Assembly: GCA_035942035.1 (NCBI GenBank)
Contig: DASZDK010000005.1
Location: 1 to 28,847, forward strand
Direction: 5' to 3'
Length of the DNA stretch: 28,847 nt
Source of the DNA: JAHWJR01 sp035942035
GTDB taxonomy: Bacteria; Actinomycetota; Acidimicrobiia; Acidimicrobiales; CADCSY01
Shown here: one piece after another, positions 8,666-17,787 of the stretch
How positions within the stretch are numbered: the first letter of the stretch is position 1
Layout of the letters: every line of letters begins with the position of its first letter
The notes under the pieces: generated by a model
Told to the model about the DNA's origin: nothing
Seen by the model: only the letters and a program-made list of their open reading frames with translations
The model's database searches: none
Translations under genes and position numbers: made by a program

Positions 8666-8680
8666 CGTACCATCTGTACG
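8666..8680. promoter_or_regulatory. CGTAC-N5-GTACG inverted repeat in the sigma factor/pncA divergent region
   Basis: A perfect 5-bp inverted repeat (CGTAC at 8666-8670, GTACG at 8676-8680) with a 5-nt spacer lies in the 289-nt intergenic region 8591-8879. The region also holds a GGAATATTCC palindrome at 8641-8650 and a T-run at 8704-8711, and is less GC-rich than its surroundings. Each arm is short, so an operator role is only suggested. Confidence 0.35.
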
Positions 8681-8868
8681 AACGCCCGAGGCCGTCTGGA
8701 CGTTCTTTTTTCCGGGTGTACCCCACGCCGAGGAGGGTGATTCGTGGCCCCGCCGGTGGAGGCAGTGGGGTGCTCGACGAACCCGCCCTCGCGCACGACG
8801 CGCTCGTGACCGCGTGCACAGCATACGCCATCGGCGGGCAGGGTGTTCTCGTCCCCCGCGAGCAGGAC

Positions 8869-8876
8869 AGGAGAGG
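8869..8876 (+). promoter_or_regulatory. Ribosome binding site of pncA
   Basis: AGGAGAGG lies just upstream of GTG 8880, with the AGGAG core 6 nt from the start. The open frame reaches far upstream, so this site is what decides the GTG start. It contrasts with the many starts in this window that have no such site. Confidence 0.75.
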
Positions 8877-8879
8877 ATC

Positions 8880-9464
8880 GTGACTTCCTACGACGGACGG
8901 ACGGCGCTCGTAGTGGTGGACGTGCAGAATGACTTCGCTGACCCGGCCGGCAACTTGACGGTCGCCGGCGGCGAGGCGGTGGTGCCGGTGATCAACGAGG
9001 AGGTGGCCCGGGCGACCTCCGCCGGCGGTTTCGTGGTCGCCACCCAGGACTGGCACCCACCGGACACCCCGCACTTCGAGAAGGACGGTGGCGTCTGGCC
9101 GGTGCACTGCGTCCAGGGGACCTGGGGAGCCGAGCTGCATCCCGAGCTGCGCATCGACGGGCCGGTGGTGCGCAAGGGCACCGCCGGTGAGGACGGCTAC
9201 TCGGGCTTCACCATGCGGGATCCTCGCAGCGGTGCGAGGGTGCCGACGGAGCTCGAAGGGCTGCTGCGCGAGCGAGGCGTCGAGCGGGTGGTCGTGGCGG
9301 GCCTGGCCACCGACGTCTGCGTCAAGGAGACGGCGCTCGACGCCGCCCGCCTCGGGTTCGACACCACGGTGCTGACCAGGGCGGTGGCGGCGGTCGACCT
9401 CCAGCCCGGTGACGGCGAGGCAGCCCTGGCCGAGATGGCCGCAGCGGGGATCGACCTGGACTGA
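8880..9464 (+). CDS. pncA: Nicotinamidase
   Basis: Hydrolyses nicotinamide to nicotinate and ammonia in the NAD salvage pathway. It has 194 residues, normal for the isochorismatase-like amidase family. The catalytic triad is visible as D14 (VVVDVQNDF), K99 (VVRKGTAGEDGYSGF) and C147 (GLATDVCVKETALDA). The metal-binding residues D57, H59 and H65 are in DWHPPDTPHF. The VSGLATDVCV-like motif and the GYSGF segment separate it from generic isochorismatases. The start is GTG 8880, behind a good ribosome binding site. Its stop overlaps the pncB ATG by one base. It is the first gene of the NAD operon and transcribed divergently from the sigma factor. Confidence 0.95.
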   Translation: MTSYDGRTALVVVDVQNDFADPAGNLTVAGGEAVVPVINEEVARATSAGGFVVATQDWHPPDTPHFEKDGGVWPVHCVQGTWGAELHPELRIDGPVVRKGTAGEDGYSGFTMRDPRSGARVPTELEGLLRERGVERVVVAGLATDVCVKETALDAARLGFDTTVLTRAVAAVDLQPGDGEAALAEMAAAGIDLD

Positions 9465-10810
9465 TGCTGGTGCGCCAGGGGGACGGCCTCTTCACCGACC
9501 TCTACGAGCTGACCATGGCGGCCAGCTATCACCAGCGCGGTCTGGACACCCCGGCCACCTTCGACCTGTTCGTCCGGAGCCTGCCTTCGACCCGTCGCTT
9601 CCTCCTGGCCTGCGGGGTAGACCCGGCGCTGGACTTCCTGGAGGAACTGCACTTCGAGCCTGCTGCCCTGCGCTACCTCGAGTCGCTGGAACTGTTCGAC
9701 CCGTCCTTCCTCGAGCGGCTGTCCGAGTTGCGCTTCACCGGTGAGGTCTGGGCCGTGCCCGAGGGCGAGGCCGCCTTCGCCGGTGAGCCCCTGCTACGGG
9801 TCACCGCCCCCTTGGTGGAGGCCCAGGTGGTCGAGACCGCCCTGCTCAACCTGATGGCGCACTCGACCATGGTGGCGTCCAAGGCCGCCCGGGTGGCCTT
9901 GGCCTGCGGCGACCGGCGCTTCGTCGACTTCTCGCCCCGGCGGGACCATGGCCCGGACGCGGCCCTGCTCGGGGCCCGGGCCGCCTTCATCGGTGGCGCC
10001 GCTGGCACCTCACTGGTGGCCGCCGGCTCGGCCTTCGGCCTGCCGGTCAACGGCACCATGGCGCATTCCTACGTCACCCGCTTCGCGTCCGAGCGGGAGG
10101 CCTTTGTTGCCTTCGCCCGGTCGTTTCCCGATGGGTGCACCCTGCTCATCGACACCTACGACACCGAGCGGGCCGCCCGGTTGGTGGTGGAGGTGTCCCG
10201 GGAGCTCGCTCCCGAGGGCGCCACCGTGGGTGCCGTGCGGATCGACTCCGGCGACCTGGGCCAGGCGTCGCAGTCGGTGCGGGCCATCCTCGACGAGGGC
10301 GGGCTCGACGGCGTGCGCATCGTCGTCTCCGGTGATCTCGACGAGCACCGGATCGCCGCGCTCCTGGCACGGGGGGCGCCCATTGACGCCTTCGGTGTCG
10401 GCACCCAGCTGGGTACCAGCGCCGACGCCCCGTCGCTGGGGGCGGTGTACAAGCTGGTCGAGGACGTCGACGGTCCCAAGGCCAAGCGGTCGGCGGGCAA
10501 GGCCAGCTTGCCCGGGTGCAAGCAGGTGTGGCGGGTGCGCGGTGAGGACGGGCGCTACGCACGGGACGTGCTGGCCCTGGCCTCGGAGTGGGTCGCCGAA
10601 GCTGAACCGGTGCTCGAGCGGGTCATGGCCGGCGGCGAGCGCTGCCAGCCGGTGCTGGCGCTGCCCGAGGCCCAGGAGCGGGGACGGGCGACACTGGCCG
10701 CGCTCCCGGACGAGCTGCGCAGCCTGGAGCCGGGTGGGAAGGCATACCCGGTGGAGACGAGCGGGTCCCTGGTCACCCTGGCGGAACAGGTGTGGGCTCG
10801 GCATGCCTGA
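9464..10810 (+). CDS. pncB: Nicotinate phosphoribosyltransferase
   Basis: Converts nicotinate and PRPP to nicotinate mononucleotide, with ATP hydrolysis. It has 448 residues, typical for the family. Seen in order are LFTDLYELTMAASY near the N-terminus, FDLFVRSLPSTRRFLLACG, VDFSPRRDHGPDAALLGARAAFIGG, NGTMAHSYV (H201, the site of phosphorylation in the family), RIDSGDLGQ for ribose-phosphate binding, and FGVGTQLGTSADAPSLGAVYKLVE near the phosphate loop. ATG 9464 overlaps the pncA stop (TGATG), so translation is probably coupled. Its 3' end overlaps nadD by 8 nt. Confidence 0.95.
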   Translation: MLVRQGDGLFTDLYELTMAASYHQRGLDTPATFDLFVRSLPSTRRFLLACGVDPALDFLEELHFEPAALRYLESLELFDPSFLERLSELRFTGEVWAVPEGEAAFAGEPLLRVTAPLVEAQVVETALLNLMAHSTMVASKAARVALACGDRRFVDFSPRRDHGPDAALLGARAAFIGGAAGTSLVAAGSAFGLPVNGTMAHSYVTRFASEREAFVAFARSFPDGCTLLIDTYDTERAARLVVEVSRELAPEGATVGAVRIDSGDLGQASQSVRAILDEGGLDGVRIVVSGDLDEHRIAALLARGAPIDAFGVGTQLGTSADAPSLGAVYKLVEDVDGPKAKRSAGKASLPGCKQVWRVRGEDGRYARDVLALASEWVAEAEPVLERVMAGGERCQPVLALPEAQERGRATLAALPDELRSLEPGGKAYPVETSGSLVTLAEQVWARHA

Positions 10811-11417
10811 GCGGATGGGGGTCTTCGGGGGGACCTTCGACCCCATCCACGTGGGCCACCTCGTGACCGCCGTCAACGTCCGCCACGCCCTGGCACTCGA
10901 CTGCGTGCTGCTGGTCGTGGCCAACGACCCGTGGCAGAAGGCCACCCTGCCCGTCACTCCCGCTGCCCACCGCCTGGCCATGGTCGAGGCGGCGGTGGTC
11001 GGTGTGGAGGGGATCCGGGCCAGCAGCATCGAGATCGAGCGCGGCGGCGTCTCCTACACCGCCGACACGCTGGCTGAGCTGCACCGGGCCCATCCGGGGG
11101 CCGAGCTGTACGTCATCCTCGGCAGCGACGCCGCCGCCAGCCTGGCCACCTGGGAGCGGATCGACGAGGTCCTGGCCGCCAGCCGCCTGGTGGTGGTGAC
11201 CCGGCCCGGCCCGGACGACGCCGGACCGCCCCCGCGCTGGGACCACCTCGTCGTGGAGGTGCCCCGCCTCGAGGTGTCGAGCACCGACCTGCGGGCCCGG
11301 GTCGTCGACGGGCGGCCGCTCGACTGGTTGGTGCCGGAACCGGTGGTGCACGTCATCCGCCAGCGTGGTCTGTACGCTGAGGGCCAGATGAGCCCGTCCC
11401 GGAGCGCGACGCCCTGA
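10803..11417 (+). CDS. nadD: Nicotinate-nucleotide adenylyltransferase
   Basis: Adenylates nicotinate mononucleotide to deamido-NAD. It has 204 residues, usual for the family. The nucleotidyltransferase motif GGTFDPIHVGHL is at residues 9-20, and SSTDLRARV corresponds to the (I/V)SST-x-(I/L)R motif. LGSDAAASLATWERIDE matches the family's central segment. ATG 10803 overlaps the pncB end as ATGCCTGA; ATG 10815, giving MGVFGGTFDP, is an alternative. The C-terminus extends about 9 residues beyond the normal RGLY end, and the TGA stop overlaps the proposed CTG start of rsfS. A TACGCT box at 11373-11378 lies inside the 3' end and might give an internal promoter for rsfS. Confidence 0.94.
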   Translation: MPERMGVFGGTFDPIHVGHLVTAVNVRHALALDCVLLVVANDPWQKATLPVTPAAHRLAMVEAAVVGVEGIRASSIEIERGGVSYTADTLAELHRAHPGAELYVILGSDAAASLATWERIDEVLAASRLVVVTRPGPDDAGPPPRWDHLVVEVPRLEVSSTDLRARVVDGRPLDWLVPEPVVHVIRQRGLYAEGQMSPSRSATP

Positions 11418-11821
11418 CGACCGACGCCAGCAGCGCCGAGCGGGCCCGCCTGGCGGCGCGAGCCGCCTGGTCCAAGAACGGGGCCGACACGGTGGCGCTC
11501 GAGGTCGGCAGCGTGCTGGCCATCGTTGAGTGGTTCGTGGTGACCAGCGCCACCAACCCGCGCCAGGCCCGCACCATCGCCGAGGAGGTCGAGGACCAGC
11601 TCCGGCGCCGGGACGGCTCGGCGCCCCTGCGGGTCGAGGGTGCCGACGACGCCCGCTGGATCCTGCTCGACTACGGCGACGTGGTCGTCCACGTGCTGCT
11701 CGACGAGGCTCGTGCCTACTACGAGCTCGAGCGGCTGTGGGGCGACGTCCCCCGCCTCGACTGGAGTGACGACGGGCAGGCACTGGCCGACGACGGCGGC
11801 CGGGCAGCCGGCCAGCGCTAG
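11414..11821 (+). CDS. rsfS: Ribosomal silencing factor RsfS, probable CTG start
   Basis: A DUF143-family protein that binds ribosomal protein uL14 and blocks subunit joining when nutrients are scarce. The core is DTVALEVGSVLAIVEWFVVTSATNPRQARTIAEEVED, then a SAPLRVEGADDARWILLDYGDVVVHVLLDEAR segment and YYELERLWGDVPRLDW, all highly characteristic. The first ATG/GTG in frame is GTG 11492, which would delete the conserved N-terminal helix. The only sensible earlier start is CTG 11414, giving MTTDASSAERARLAARAAW (135 residues). It overlaps the nadD stop as CTGA, with GGAG about 9 nt before it. The frame is closed by a TGA near 11378, so the true start lies in between. nadD-rsfS adjacency is a classic bacterial pairing. 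Confidence 0.9.
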   Translation: MTTDASSAERARLAARAAWSKNGADTVALEVGSVLAIVEWFVVTSATNPRQARTIAEEVEDQLRRRDGSAPLRVEGADDARWILLDYGDVVVHVLLDEARAYYELERLWGDVPRLDWSDDGQALADDGGRAAGQR

Positions 11822-11834
11822 TCGGCGTTCCGAG

Positions 11835-12668
11835 GTGCGGTTCGGCATCGAGACGTCCCAGCACCGCGTCGAGTGGCCGGAGCTGGTGGAACGGGTCCGC
11901 TTCGCCGAGGAGGCAGGCTTCGACGGCGCCTGGGTCTTCGACCACTTCAAGCCGCTCTACGGCCAGGGTCCCGGCCCTTGCCTGGAGGCGTGGACCCTCC
12001 TCGCCGGCCTCGCCACCACCACCACTCGCATCCGCCTGGCGACCCTGGTCACCGGCGTGACCTACCGCCATCCCTCCCTCCTGGCTGCCCAGGTGGTCAC
12101 CCTCGACCACATCTCGTCCGGCCGGTTGGACCTCGGGCTGGGGGCGGCCTGGTTCGAGGAGGAGCACCGCCAGCTGGGCTTCTCGTTCCCGCCCGCCCGG
12201 GAGCGCGTCGAGCGCCTGGAGGAGGCGGTCGAGGTCGTGCGCCTGCTCCTGACCGGCGACGGGGTGAGCTTCGAGGGTCGCCACTACCAGCTGCGCAACG
12301 CCACCTACCGGCCCCGGCCGGTGCAGCGGCCCCACCCACCCCTCTGGATCGGTGGGTCGGGCGAGCGGCGCATGCTCCCGCTGATCGGGCGGGTGGCCGA
12401 CGCCTGGCACTCCTTCGCCCCGCCGGACGTGCTGTCGCGCAAGTGGGCCATCGTGGCCGCCGGCGCCGAGGCCTCCGGCCGGGACCCTGCCGCCATCGTC
12501 CGCTCTACCAACCTCTCGCTCTCGGAGCCGTGGGACGAGGTCCGGCGCCGGGTCGACGACTGCCGGGCGGCGGGCGTCTCCTATCTGGTGTGCAGCTGGC
12601 CCACCGAGGGGCGGGCGCGGGTGGAGGAGTTCGCCGAGCGGGTGCTCCCCGAGCTGGTGGAGGCCTGA
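11835..12668 (+). CDS. LLM-class F420-dependent oxidoreductase (Rv1855c-like)
   Basis: A 277-residue TIM-barrel protein of the luciferase-like monooxygenase family. It resembles the Rv1855c/TIGR03560 group: RFGIETSQHRVEWPELVERVRFAEEAGFDGAWVFDHF, then GPCLEAWTLLAGLATTTTRIRLATLVTGVTYRHPSLLA, VVTLDHISSGRLDLGLGAAWFEEEH and PPLWIGGSGERRMLPLIGRVADAWH. These segments contain the usual residues around the F420 or FMN site. GTG 11835 gives the expected MRFGI start, 13 nt after rsfS; its ribosome binding site is weak. It is probably the last gene of the NAD operon, ending 10 nt before the convergent propeller gene. The substrate is unknown. Confidence 0.88.
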   Translation: MRFGIETSQHRVEWPELVERVRFAEEAGFDGAWVFDHFKPLYGQGPGPCLEAWTLLAGLATTTTRIRLATLVTGVTYRHPSLLAAQVVTLDHISSGRLDLGLGAAWFEEEHRQLGFSFPPARERVERLEEAVEVVRLLLTGDGVSFEGRHYQLRNATYRPRPVQRPHPPLWIGGSGERRMLPLIGRVADAWHSFAPPDVLSRKWAIVAAGAEASGRDPAAIVRSTNLSLSEPWDEVRRRVDDCRAAGVSYLVCSWPTEGRARVEEFAERVLPELVEA

Positions 12669-12678
12669 GGAATCCCTC

Positions 12679-13623
<945 letters not shown>

Positions 13624-13630
13624 CCGAGCG

Positions 13631-13636
13631 ACGATA
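13631..13636 (-). promoter_or_regulatory. TATCGT -10 box, leaderless-type, for the propeller gene
   Basis: On the minus strand TATCGT lies 7 nt before ATG 13623, with no Shine-Dalgarno sequence between. It would allow expression independent of the alpha/beta hydrolase gene, which ends 26 nt upstream. Confidence 0.5.
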
Positions 13637-13649
13637 CCGACCGCCGGTC

Positions 13650-14693
13650 TCAGCCCGCGACCGGACGAAGGACCAGGTCAGCCACGACCCGGATGGCGCC
13701 GGTCACCTCGGCGGAGGACTCCAGCGGCGCCATGTGCCCCACACCGGGCAGTTCCACCAGCGTTGCCCGTGGGAGGACCTCGGCCATGGCCCGGGCATGC
13801 ACCGGGGGGGTGAGGCGATCGTGCTCCCCGGCGATCACCACCGTGGGCACCGTCAACGCCTCGAGCCCGTGCGCCAGGTCGAAGCTGGCGAGGGTCGCCC
13901 CAAAGGCGCCCCGCACCTCGGCGGGGACGTCCATGACCATGCGGGTGCAGAAATCCACCTGGGCCGGTGAGGCGTCGGGGCCGAGCACGGCGGCCGCCAC
14001 CAGGCGCGACACCAGCGGACGAGGGTGGCTCGGCCATGGCGCCGCCCAGCCCAGCACCCGCCGCCCCACCGCCTCCCGTGCCGTCGAGAGGGCGGCGGGA
14101 CCGGCGAAGATACGAGACCGGCCCACGAGCTGCTCGACGCCGGTGTTGACCAGGACGGCGCCGGCGAGCGTGGCCCGCGCCTGCTCGGGATGGGCATCGG
14201 CCCAGGCGACCAGGACCATGGCACCCATGGAGTGCCCCACGACGACGGCCTGCTGGCCGGCGGGAACGGTGTGGTGCATCACGGCGGCGAGGTCGCCGGC
14301 GAGGGCCGCCGTGGAGTAGTCGCCAGTGGCGGCTCGAGCGCTCTTCCCGTGGCCCCGCAGGTCCCAGGCCACGACCCGCAAGTCACCGGTCAGAGCCCGC
14401 AGCTGGTGGTGCCAGACCCGCCCGGTGCACAGCCAGCCGTGGGCCAGCACCACCGTGGGGGCGTCGTCGGGGCCGAAGACCTCGGCGTGCAGCGTGGTGC
14501 CGTCGGGCGCGCCCACGGCCAGGGGCCGGCCCTGGGGCGCCCGGGCCAGCTCGGCGTGCTGGGGATCGGCCAGCACCGCCCGGCGGTCGCGGCCCTCCAT
14601 CAGCGTGCCGGCGGCCACCCCGGCGCCGACGACCGCACTGGCCAGCATGCCGGCGCCGAGCCGGCCGCTCTCCTTCTGGCGGGCCGTACTCAC
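13650..14693 (-). CDS. Alpha/beta hydrolase, membrane-anchored
   Basis: A 347-residue alpha/beta-hydrolase fold enzyme. The nucleophile elbow GHSMG carries S155, the acid is D292 in GEHDRLTP, and the base is H320 in GVGHMAP; the oxyanion-hole motif HGW is at 85-87. Residues 11-31 (GRLGAGMLASAVVGAGVAAGT) form a weak hydrophobic helix, which could be an N-terminal membrane anchor or uncleaved signal. The GTG at 14693 lacks a clear ribosome binding site; a start nearer to the first in-frame ATG would shorten the N-terminus only slightly. Substrates in this family range from esters to epoxides and lipids, and none is indicated here. The gene lies between tRNA-Ala and the propeller gene on the same strand. 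Confidence 0.85.
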   Translation of the reverse strand: MSTARQKESGRLGAGMLASAVVGAGVAAGTLMEGRDRRAVLADPQHAELARAPQGRPLAVGAPDGTTLHAEVFGPDDAPTVVLAHGWLCTGRVWHHQLRALTGDLRVVAWDLRGHGKSARAATGDYSTAALAGDLAAVMHHTVPAGQQAVVVGHSMGAMVLVAWADAHPEQARATLAGAVLVNTGVEQLVGRSRIFAGPAALSTAREAVGRRVLGWAAPWPSHPRPLVSRLVAAAVLGPDASPAQVDFCTRMVMDVPAEVRGAFGATLASFDLAHGLEALTVPTVVIAGEHDRLTPPVHARAMAEVLPRATLVELPGVGHMAPLESSAEVTGAIRVVADLVLRPVAG

Positions 14694-14721
14694 CGCCGGA
14701 AGGGCCGGGGGGCGGGGGACG

Positions 14722-14794
14722 TGGAGCTGATCGGACTCGAACCGACGGCCTCCTGCGTGCCACGCAGGCGCTCTTCCAACTGAGCTACAGCCCC
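14722..14794 (-). tRNA. tRNA-Ala, anticodon GGC
   Basis: A 73-nt cloverleaf on the minus strand. The acceptor stem GGGGCTG pairs with CAGCTCC (one G-T wobble). The D arm is GCTC...GAGC. The anticodon stem CCTGC/GCAGG encloses the 7-nt loop GTGGCAC, giving anticodon GGC for GCC alanine codons. The T arm is GTCGG, TTCGAGT, CCGAT. The discriminator is A; CCA is not encoded. It lies between leuS and the hydrolase gene, on their strand. Confidence 0.95.
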
Positions 14795-14807
14795 GTACCG
14801 GCCTCCG

Positions 14808-14836
14808 ACGCTACCAGCGCCGGCCTCCTGCACGAA
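14808..14836 (-). promoter_or_regulatory. Candidate promoter of tRNA-Ala
   Basis: On the minus strand TTCGTG (14836-14831), a 17-nt spacer and TAGCGT (14813-14808) form a plausible promoter. The predicted transcription start is around 14801, about 7 nt before the mature tRNA 5' end. It lies downstream of the leuS stop. Confidence 0.45.
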
Positions 14837-14861
14837 CCCCTGGGCTGTCGACCCGGTGCCA

Positions 14862-17780
14862 CTACACCACCAGGTTGACGAGCCGGGCGGGCACCACCAC
14901 GACGCGGCGCACCTCCCGCCCGGCCAGGGCCGCCTGCACCCGATCGTCCCCCAGCACCGCCGCCTCCACGACGGCCGCGTCGGCGTCGGCCGGCACCCGC
15001 ACGTGGGCACGGACCTTGCCGGCCACCTGGACCGGCAGCTCGATCTCCTCTTCGACCAGCAGGGCGTGATCGGCCTCGGGGAACGGCGTCCACACCAGGG
15101 ACGACTCGTGGCCCAGACGCGCCCACAGCTCCTCGGCCACGTGGGGGGCCAGGGGCGCCAGCATCAGCACCAGGCCCTCCGCCACCTCGCGGGGTGTCGC
15201 TGCGCCGGAGGCGGTGACCTCCCGAGTCAGCGTGTTGTTGAGCTCGGTGAGCTTGGCCACCGCGGTGTTGAACCGCAGGCCCTCCATGTCGGACCGCACG
15301 CCGTCGATGGTCCGGTGCAAGGCACGCCGCAGCTCGTCGCCGGCCGGCGCGTCGACCACGCGCGCCGCCCCGGTCTCCTCGTCGACGAGGTTGCGCCACA
15401 GCCGCTGTAGGAACCGGTGCACCCCGATGATGTCCCTGGCGTTCCAGGGCCGGTCGGCGTCGAGCGGGCCCATGGCCATCTCGTAGAGCCGGAGGGTGTC
15501 GGTGCCGTACTCGCCGTGGATCGCCTCGGGCGAGACGGCGTTCTTCAGGCTCTTGCCCATCTTGCCCAGCTCGCGGCGCACTGGCCGGCCCCGGAAGCTG
15601 AAGCCCGACTCGGGATCGCCTTCCACCTCCGACGCCTCCACGTGGAACCCGCGCTCGTCGAGGAAGGCGTCGGCGAGGATGTAACCCTGGTTGAACAGCC
15701 GTTCGAACGGCTCGGGCGTCGACACGTGCCCGAGGTCGAACAGCACCTTGTGCCAGAAGCGGGCGTAGAGCAGGTGGAGCACGGCGTGCTCGACGCCGCC
15801 CACGTACAGGTCGACGCCGCCGGACGCCGGCCGGCCGTCTGGCTTGGAGCCCTGCATCCAGTAGCGCTCGACGTCGGGGTCGACCAGGGCGGCGTCGTTG
15901 TCGGGGTCGAGGTAGCGCAGGTAGTACCAGCACGACCCTGCCCACTGCGGCATGGTGTTCAGCTCCCGGCGGTATCTCTCCGGGCCGTCGCCGAGGTCGA
16001 GCGTCACCTCGGCCCACTCCTTGGCCCGGCCCAGGGGTGGTTCGGGGACGCTGTCGTCGTCGCCCACGACCGTCGGCGTGTAGTCGTCGATCTCGGGCAG
16101 CTCGATCGGAAGCATGGACTCGGGCAGGGCCACCGGCCGGCCCTGGTCGTCGTAGACGATGGGGAACGGCTCGCCCCAGTAGCGCTGGCGGCTGAACAGC
16201 CAGTCGCGCAGCCGGTAGGTGACCGTGCCCTGGCCATGCCCCTGCCCCTCCAGCCAGGCCACCATGGCCCCCTTGGCCTCGCTCACCTTCAGGCCGTCGA
16301 GGAACCCGCTGTTGATGGCCGGGCCCTCGCCCACGTAGGCCTGGCCGGCCCAGTCGCCGGGCGGGGCTACGGTGCGCACGATGGGCAGGTCGAAGGCCTC
16401 GGCGAAGTCCCAGTCGCGCTGGTCCTGGCCGGGCACCGCCATGATCGCCCCGGTCCCGTACCCCATGAGGACGTAGTCGGCGAGAAACACCGGGATGTGC
16501 CCGCCGGTGGCCGGGTTGAGGGCGAACGAGCCGGTGAACACGCCGGTCTTGACCCGCGACTCCACCTGGCGGTCGACGTCGGACCGGCTGGAGGCGTAGC
16601 GCCGGTAACCGGCGATCGCCTCCGTGGGCGTGGCCCACCCGCCGTTGGGCACGCCGTCGACCATGCCGGCCAACCCGCCGCCCCGCCACGACGCCGGCGT
16701 CGCCTCGTCCCACGATTCCGCCGCCAGCCGAGGCACGAGCGGGTGCTCGGGCGCCAGGACCATGTAGGTGGCGCCGAACAGGGTATCGGGCCGGGTGGTG
16801 AACACGGAGATGGCAGCGTCGGGATCGGTGGCCAGCGGGAAGTCGATGCGGGCACCCTCGCTGCGCCCGATCCAGTTGCGCTGCATGGAGCGGATGCGGT
16901 CGGGCCAGTCGATGAGGGCGAGGTCGTCGAGGAGGCGCTCGGCGTAGGCGGTGATGCGCATCTTCCACTGCTTCAGGGGCCGCTTGTAGACGGGGAAGTT
17001 GCCCCGCTCGCTCCGCCCGTCGGCGGTGACCTCCTCGTTGGCCAGCACCGTGCCCAGTCCCGGGCACCAGTTGACCGGCGCCTCGTCGAGGTACACCAGA
17101 CGGTGGGAATCGACCACCCGCCCGCGCTCGTCGTCGGACAGCTCCGACCACTGGCGTCCCTGGGGGTGGTCGGCGTCGACGGCCAGGCGGGCGCCCGACT
17201 CGAGCTCGTCCACCAGCTCGGCGACGGGGCGGGCCCGGTTGGCCTCGGGATCGAACCACGAGTGGTAGATCTGAAGGAAGATCCACTGCGTCCAGCGGTA
17301 ATAGGCGACGTCGGTGGTGGCCACGCTGCGCCGTTCGTCGTGGCCCAGTCCCAGCGCCCGGAACTGCCGGCGCATGTTGGCGATGTTGGCCTCGGTGGTC
17401 AGCCGGGGGTGCTGGCCGGTCTGCACCGCGTACTGCTCGGCGGGAAGGCCGAAGGCGTCGTAGCCCATGGCGTGGAGCACGTTGAAGCCGGTCATGCGCT
17501 TGAACCGGGCGTAGACGTCGGTGCCGATGTAGCCGAGGGGATGGCCGACGTGGAGCCCCACGCCGCTGGGGTACGGGAACATGTCGAGCACGTAGAGCTT
17601 CGGTCGTTCCGCCACCCGCTCGAACCCGTCGGCCAGAGCACCGCTGGGATTGGGCGTGTGGTAGGTCCCCTCGGCGGCCCAGCGGTCCTGCCAGCGCGAC
17701 TCGATGTCGTTGGCGAGCGCGGCCCCGTAGCGGAACGCCGGGGCGTCGTCGCCGCTGCGGGAGAGGGGGTTGGCGGCCAC
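14862..17780 (-). CDS. leuS: Leucyl-tRNA synthetase
   Basis: Charges tRNA-Leu with leucine. It has 972 residues and is a bacterial-type class Ia synthetase. The HIGH motif appears as HVGH at 77-80 in FPYPSGVGLHVGHPLGY. The KMSKS loop is KMGKS at 740-744, the form common in actinobacteria. The CP1 editing domain lies in between, with DTLFGATYMVLAPEHPL and a GTGAIMAVPGQDQRD segment whose Asp is the conserved editing residue. The anticodon-binding and C-terminal domains end at RLVNLVV. GTG 17780 is preceded by TACGCT at 7 nt with no ribosome binding site, so it is probably leaderless. Confidence 0.97.
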   Translation of the reverse strand: MAANPLSRSGDDAPAFRYGAALANDIESRWQDRWAAEGTYHTPNPSGALADGFERVAERPKLYVLDMFPYPSGVGLHVGHPLGYIGTDVYARFKRMTGFNVLHAMGYDAFGLPAEQYAVQTGQHPRLTTEANIANMRRQFRALGLGHDERRSVATTDVAYYRWTQWIFLQIYHSWFDPEANRARPVAELVDELESGARLAVDADHPQGRQWSELSDDERGRVVDSHRLVYLDEAPVNWCPGLGTVLANEEVTADGRSERGNFPVYKRPLKQWKMRITAYAERLLDDLALIDWPDRIRSMQRNWIGRSEGARIDFPLATDPDAAISVFTTRPDTLFGATYMVLAPEHPLVPRLAAESWDEATPASWRGGGLAGMVDGVPNGGWATPTEAIAGYRRYASSRSDVDRQVESRVKTGVFTGSFALNPATGGHIPVFLADYVLMGYGTGAIMAVPGQDQRDWDFAEAFDLPIVRTVAPPGDWAGQAYVGEGPAINSGFLDGLKVSEAKGAMVAWLEGQGHGQGTVTYRLRDWLFSRQRYWGEPFPIVYDDQGRPVALPESMLPIELPEIDDYTPTVVGDDDSVPEPPLGRAKEWAEVTLDLGDGPERYRRELNTMPQWAGSCWYYLRYLDPDNDAALVDPDVERYWMQGSKPDGRPASGGVDLYVGGVEHAVLHLLYARFWHKVLFDLGHVSTPEPFERLFNQGYILADAFLDERGFHVEASEVEGDPESGFSFRGRPVRRELGKMGKSLKNAVSPEAIHGEYGTDTLRLYEMAMGPLDADRPWNARDIIGVHRFLQRLWRNLVDEETGAARVVDAPAGDELRRALHRTIDGVRSDMEGLRFNTAVAKLTELNNTLTREVTASGAATPREVAEGLVLMLAPLAPHVAEELWARLGHESSLVWTPFPEADHALLVEEEIELPVQVAGKVRAHVRVPADADAAVVEAAVLGDDRVQAALAGREVRRVVVVPARLVNLVV

Positions 17781-17787
17781 GAGCGGC

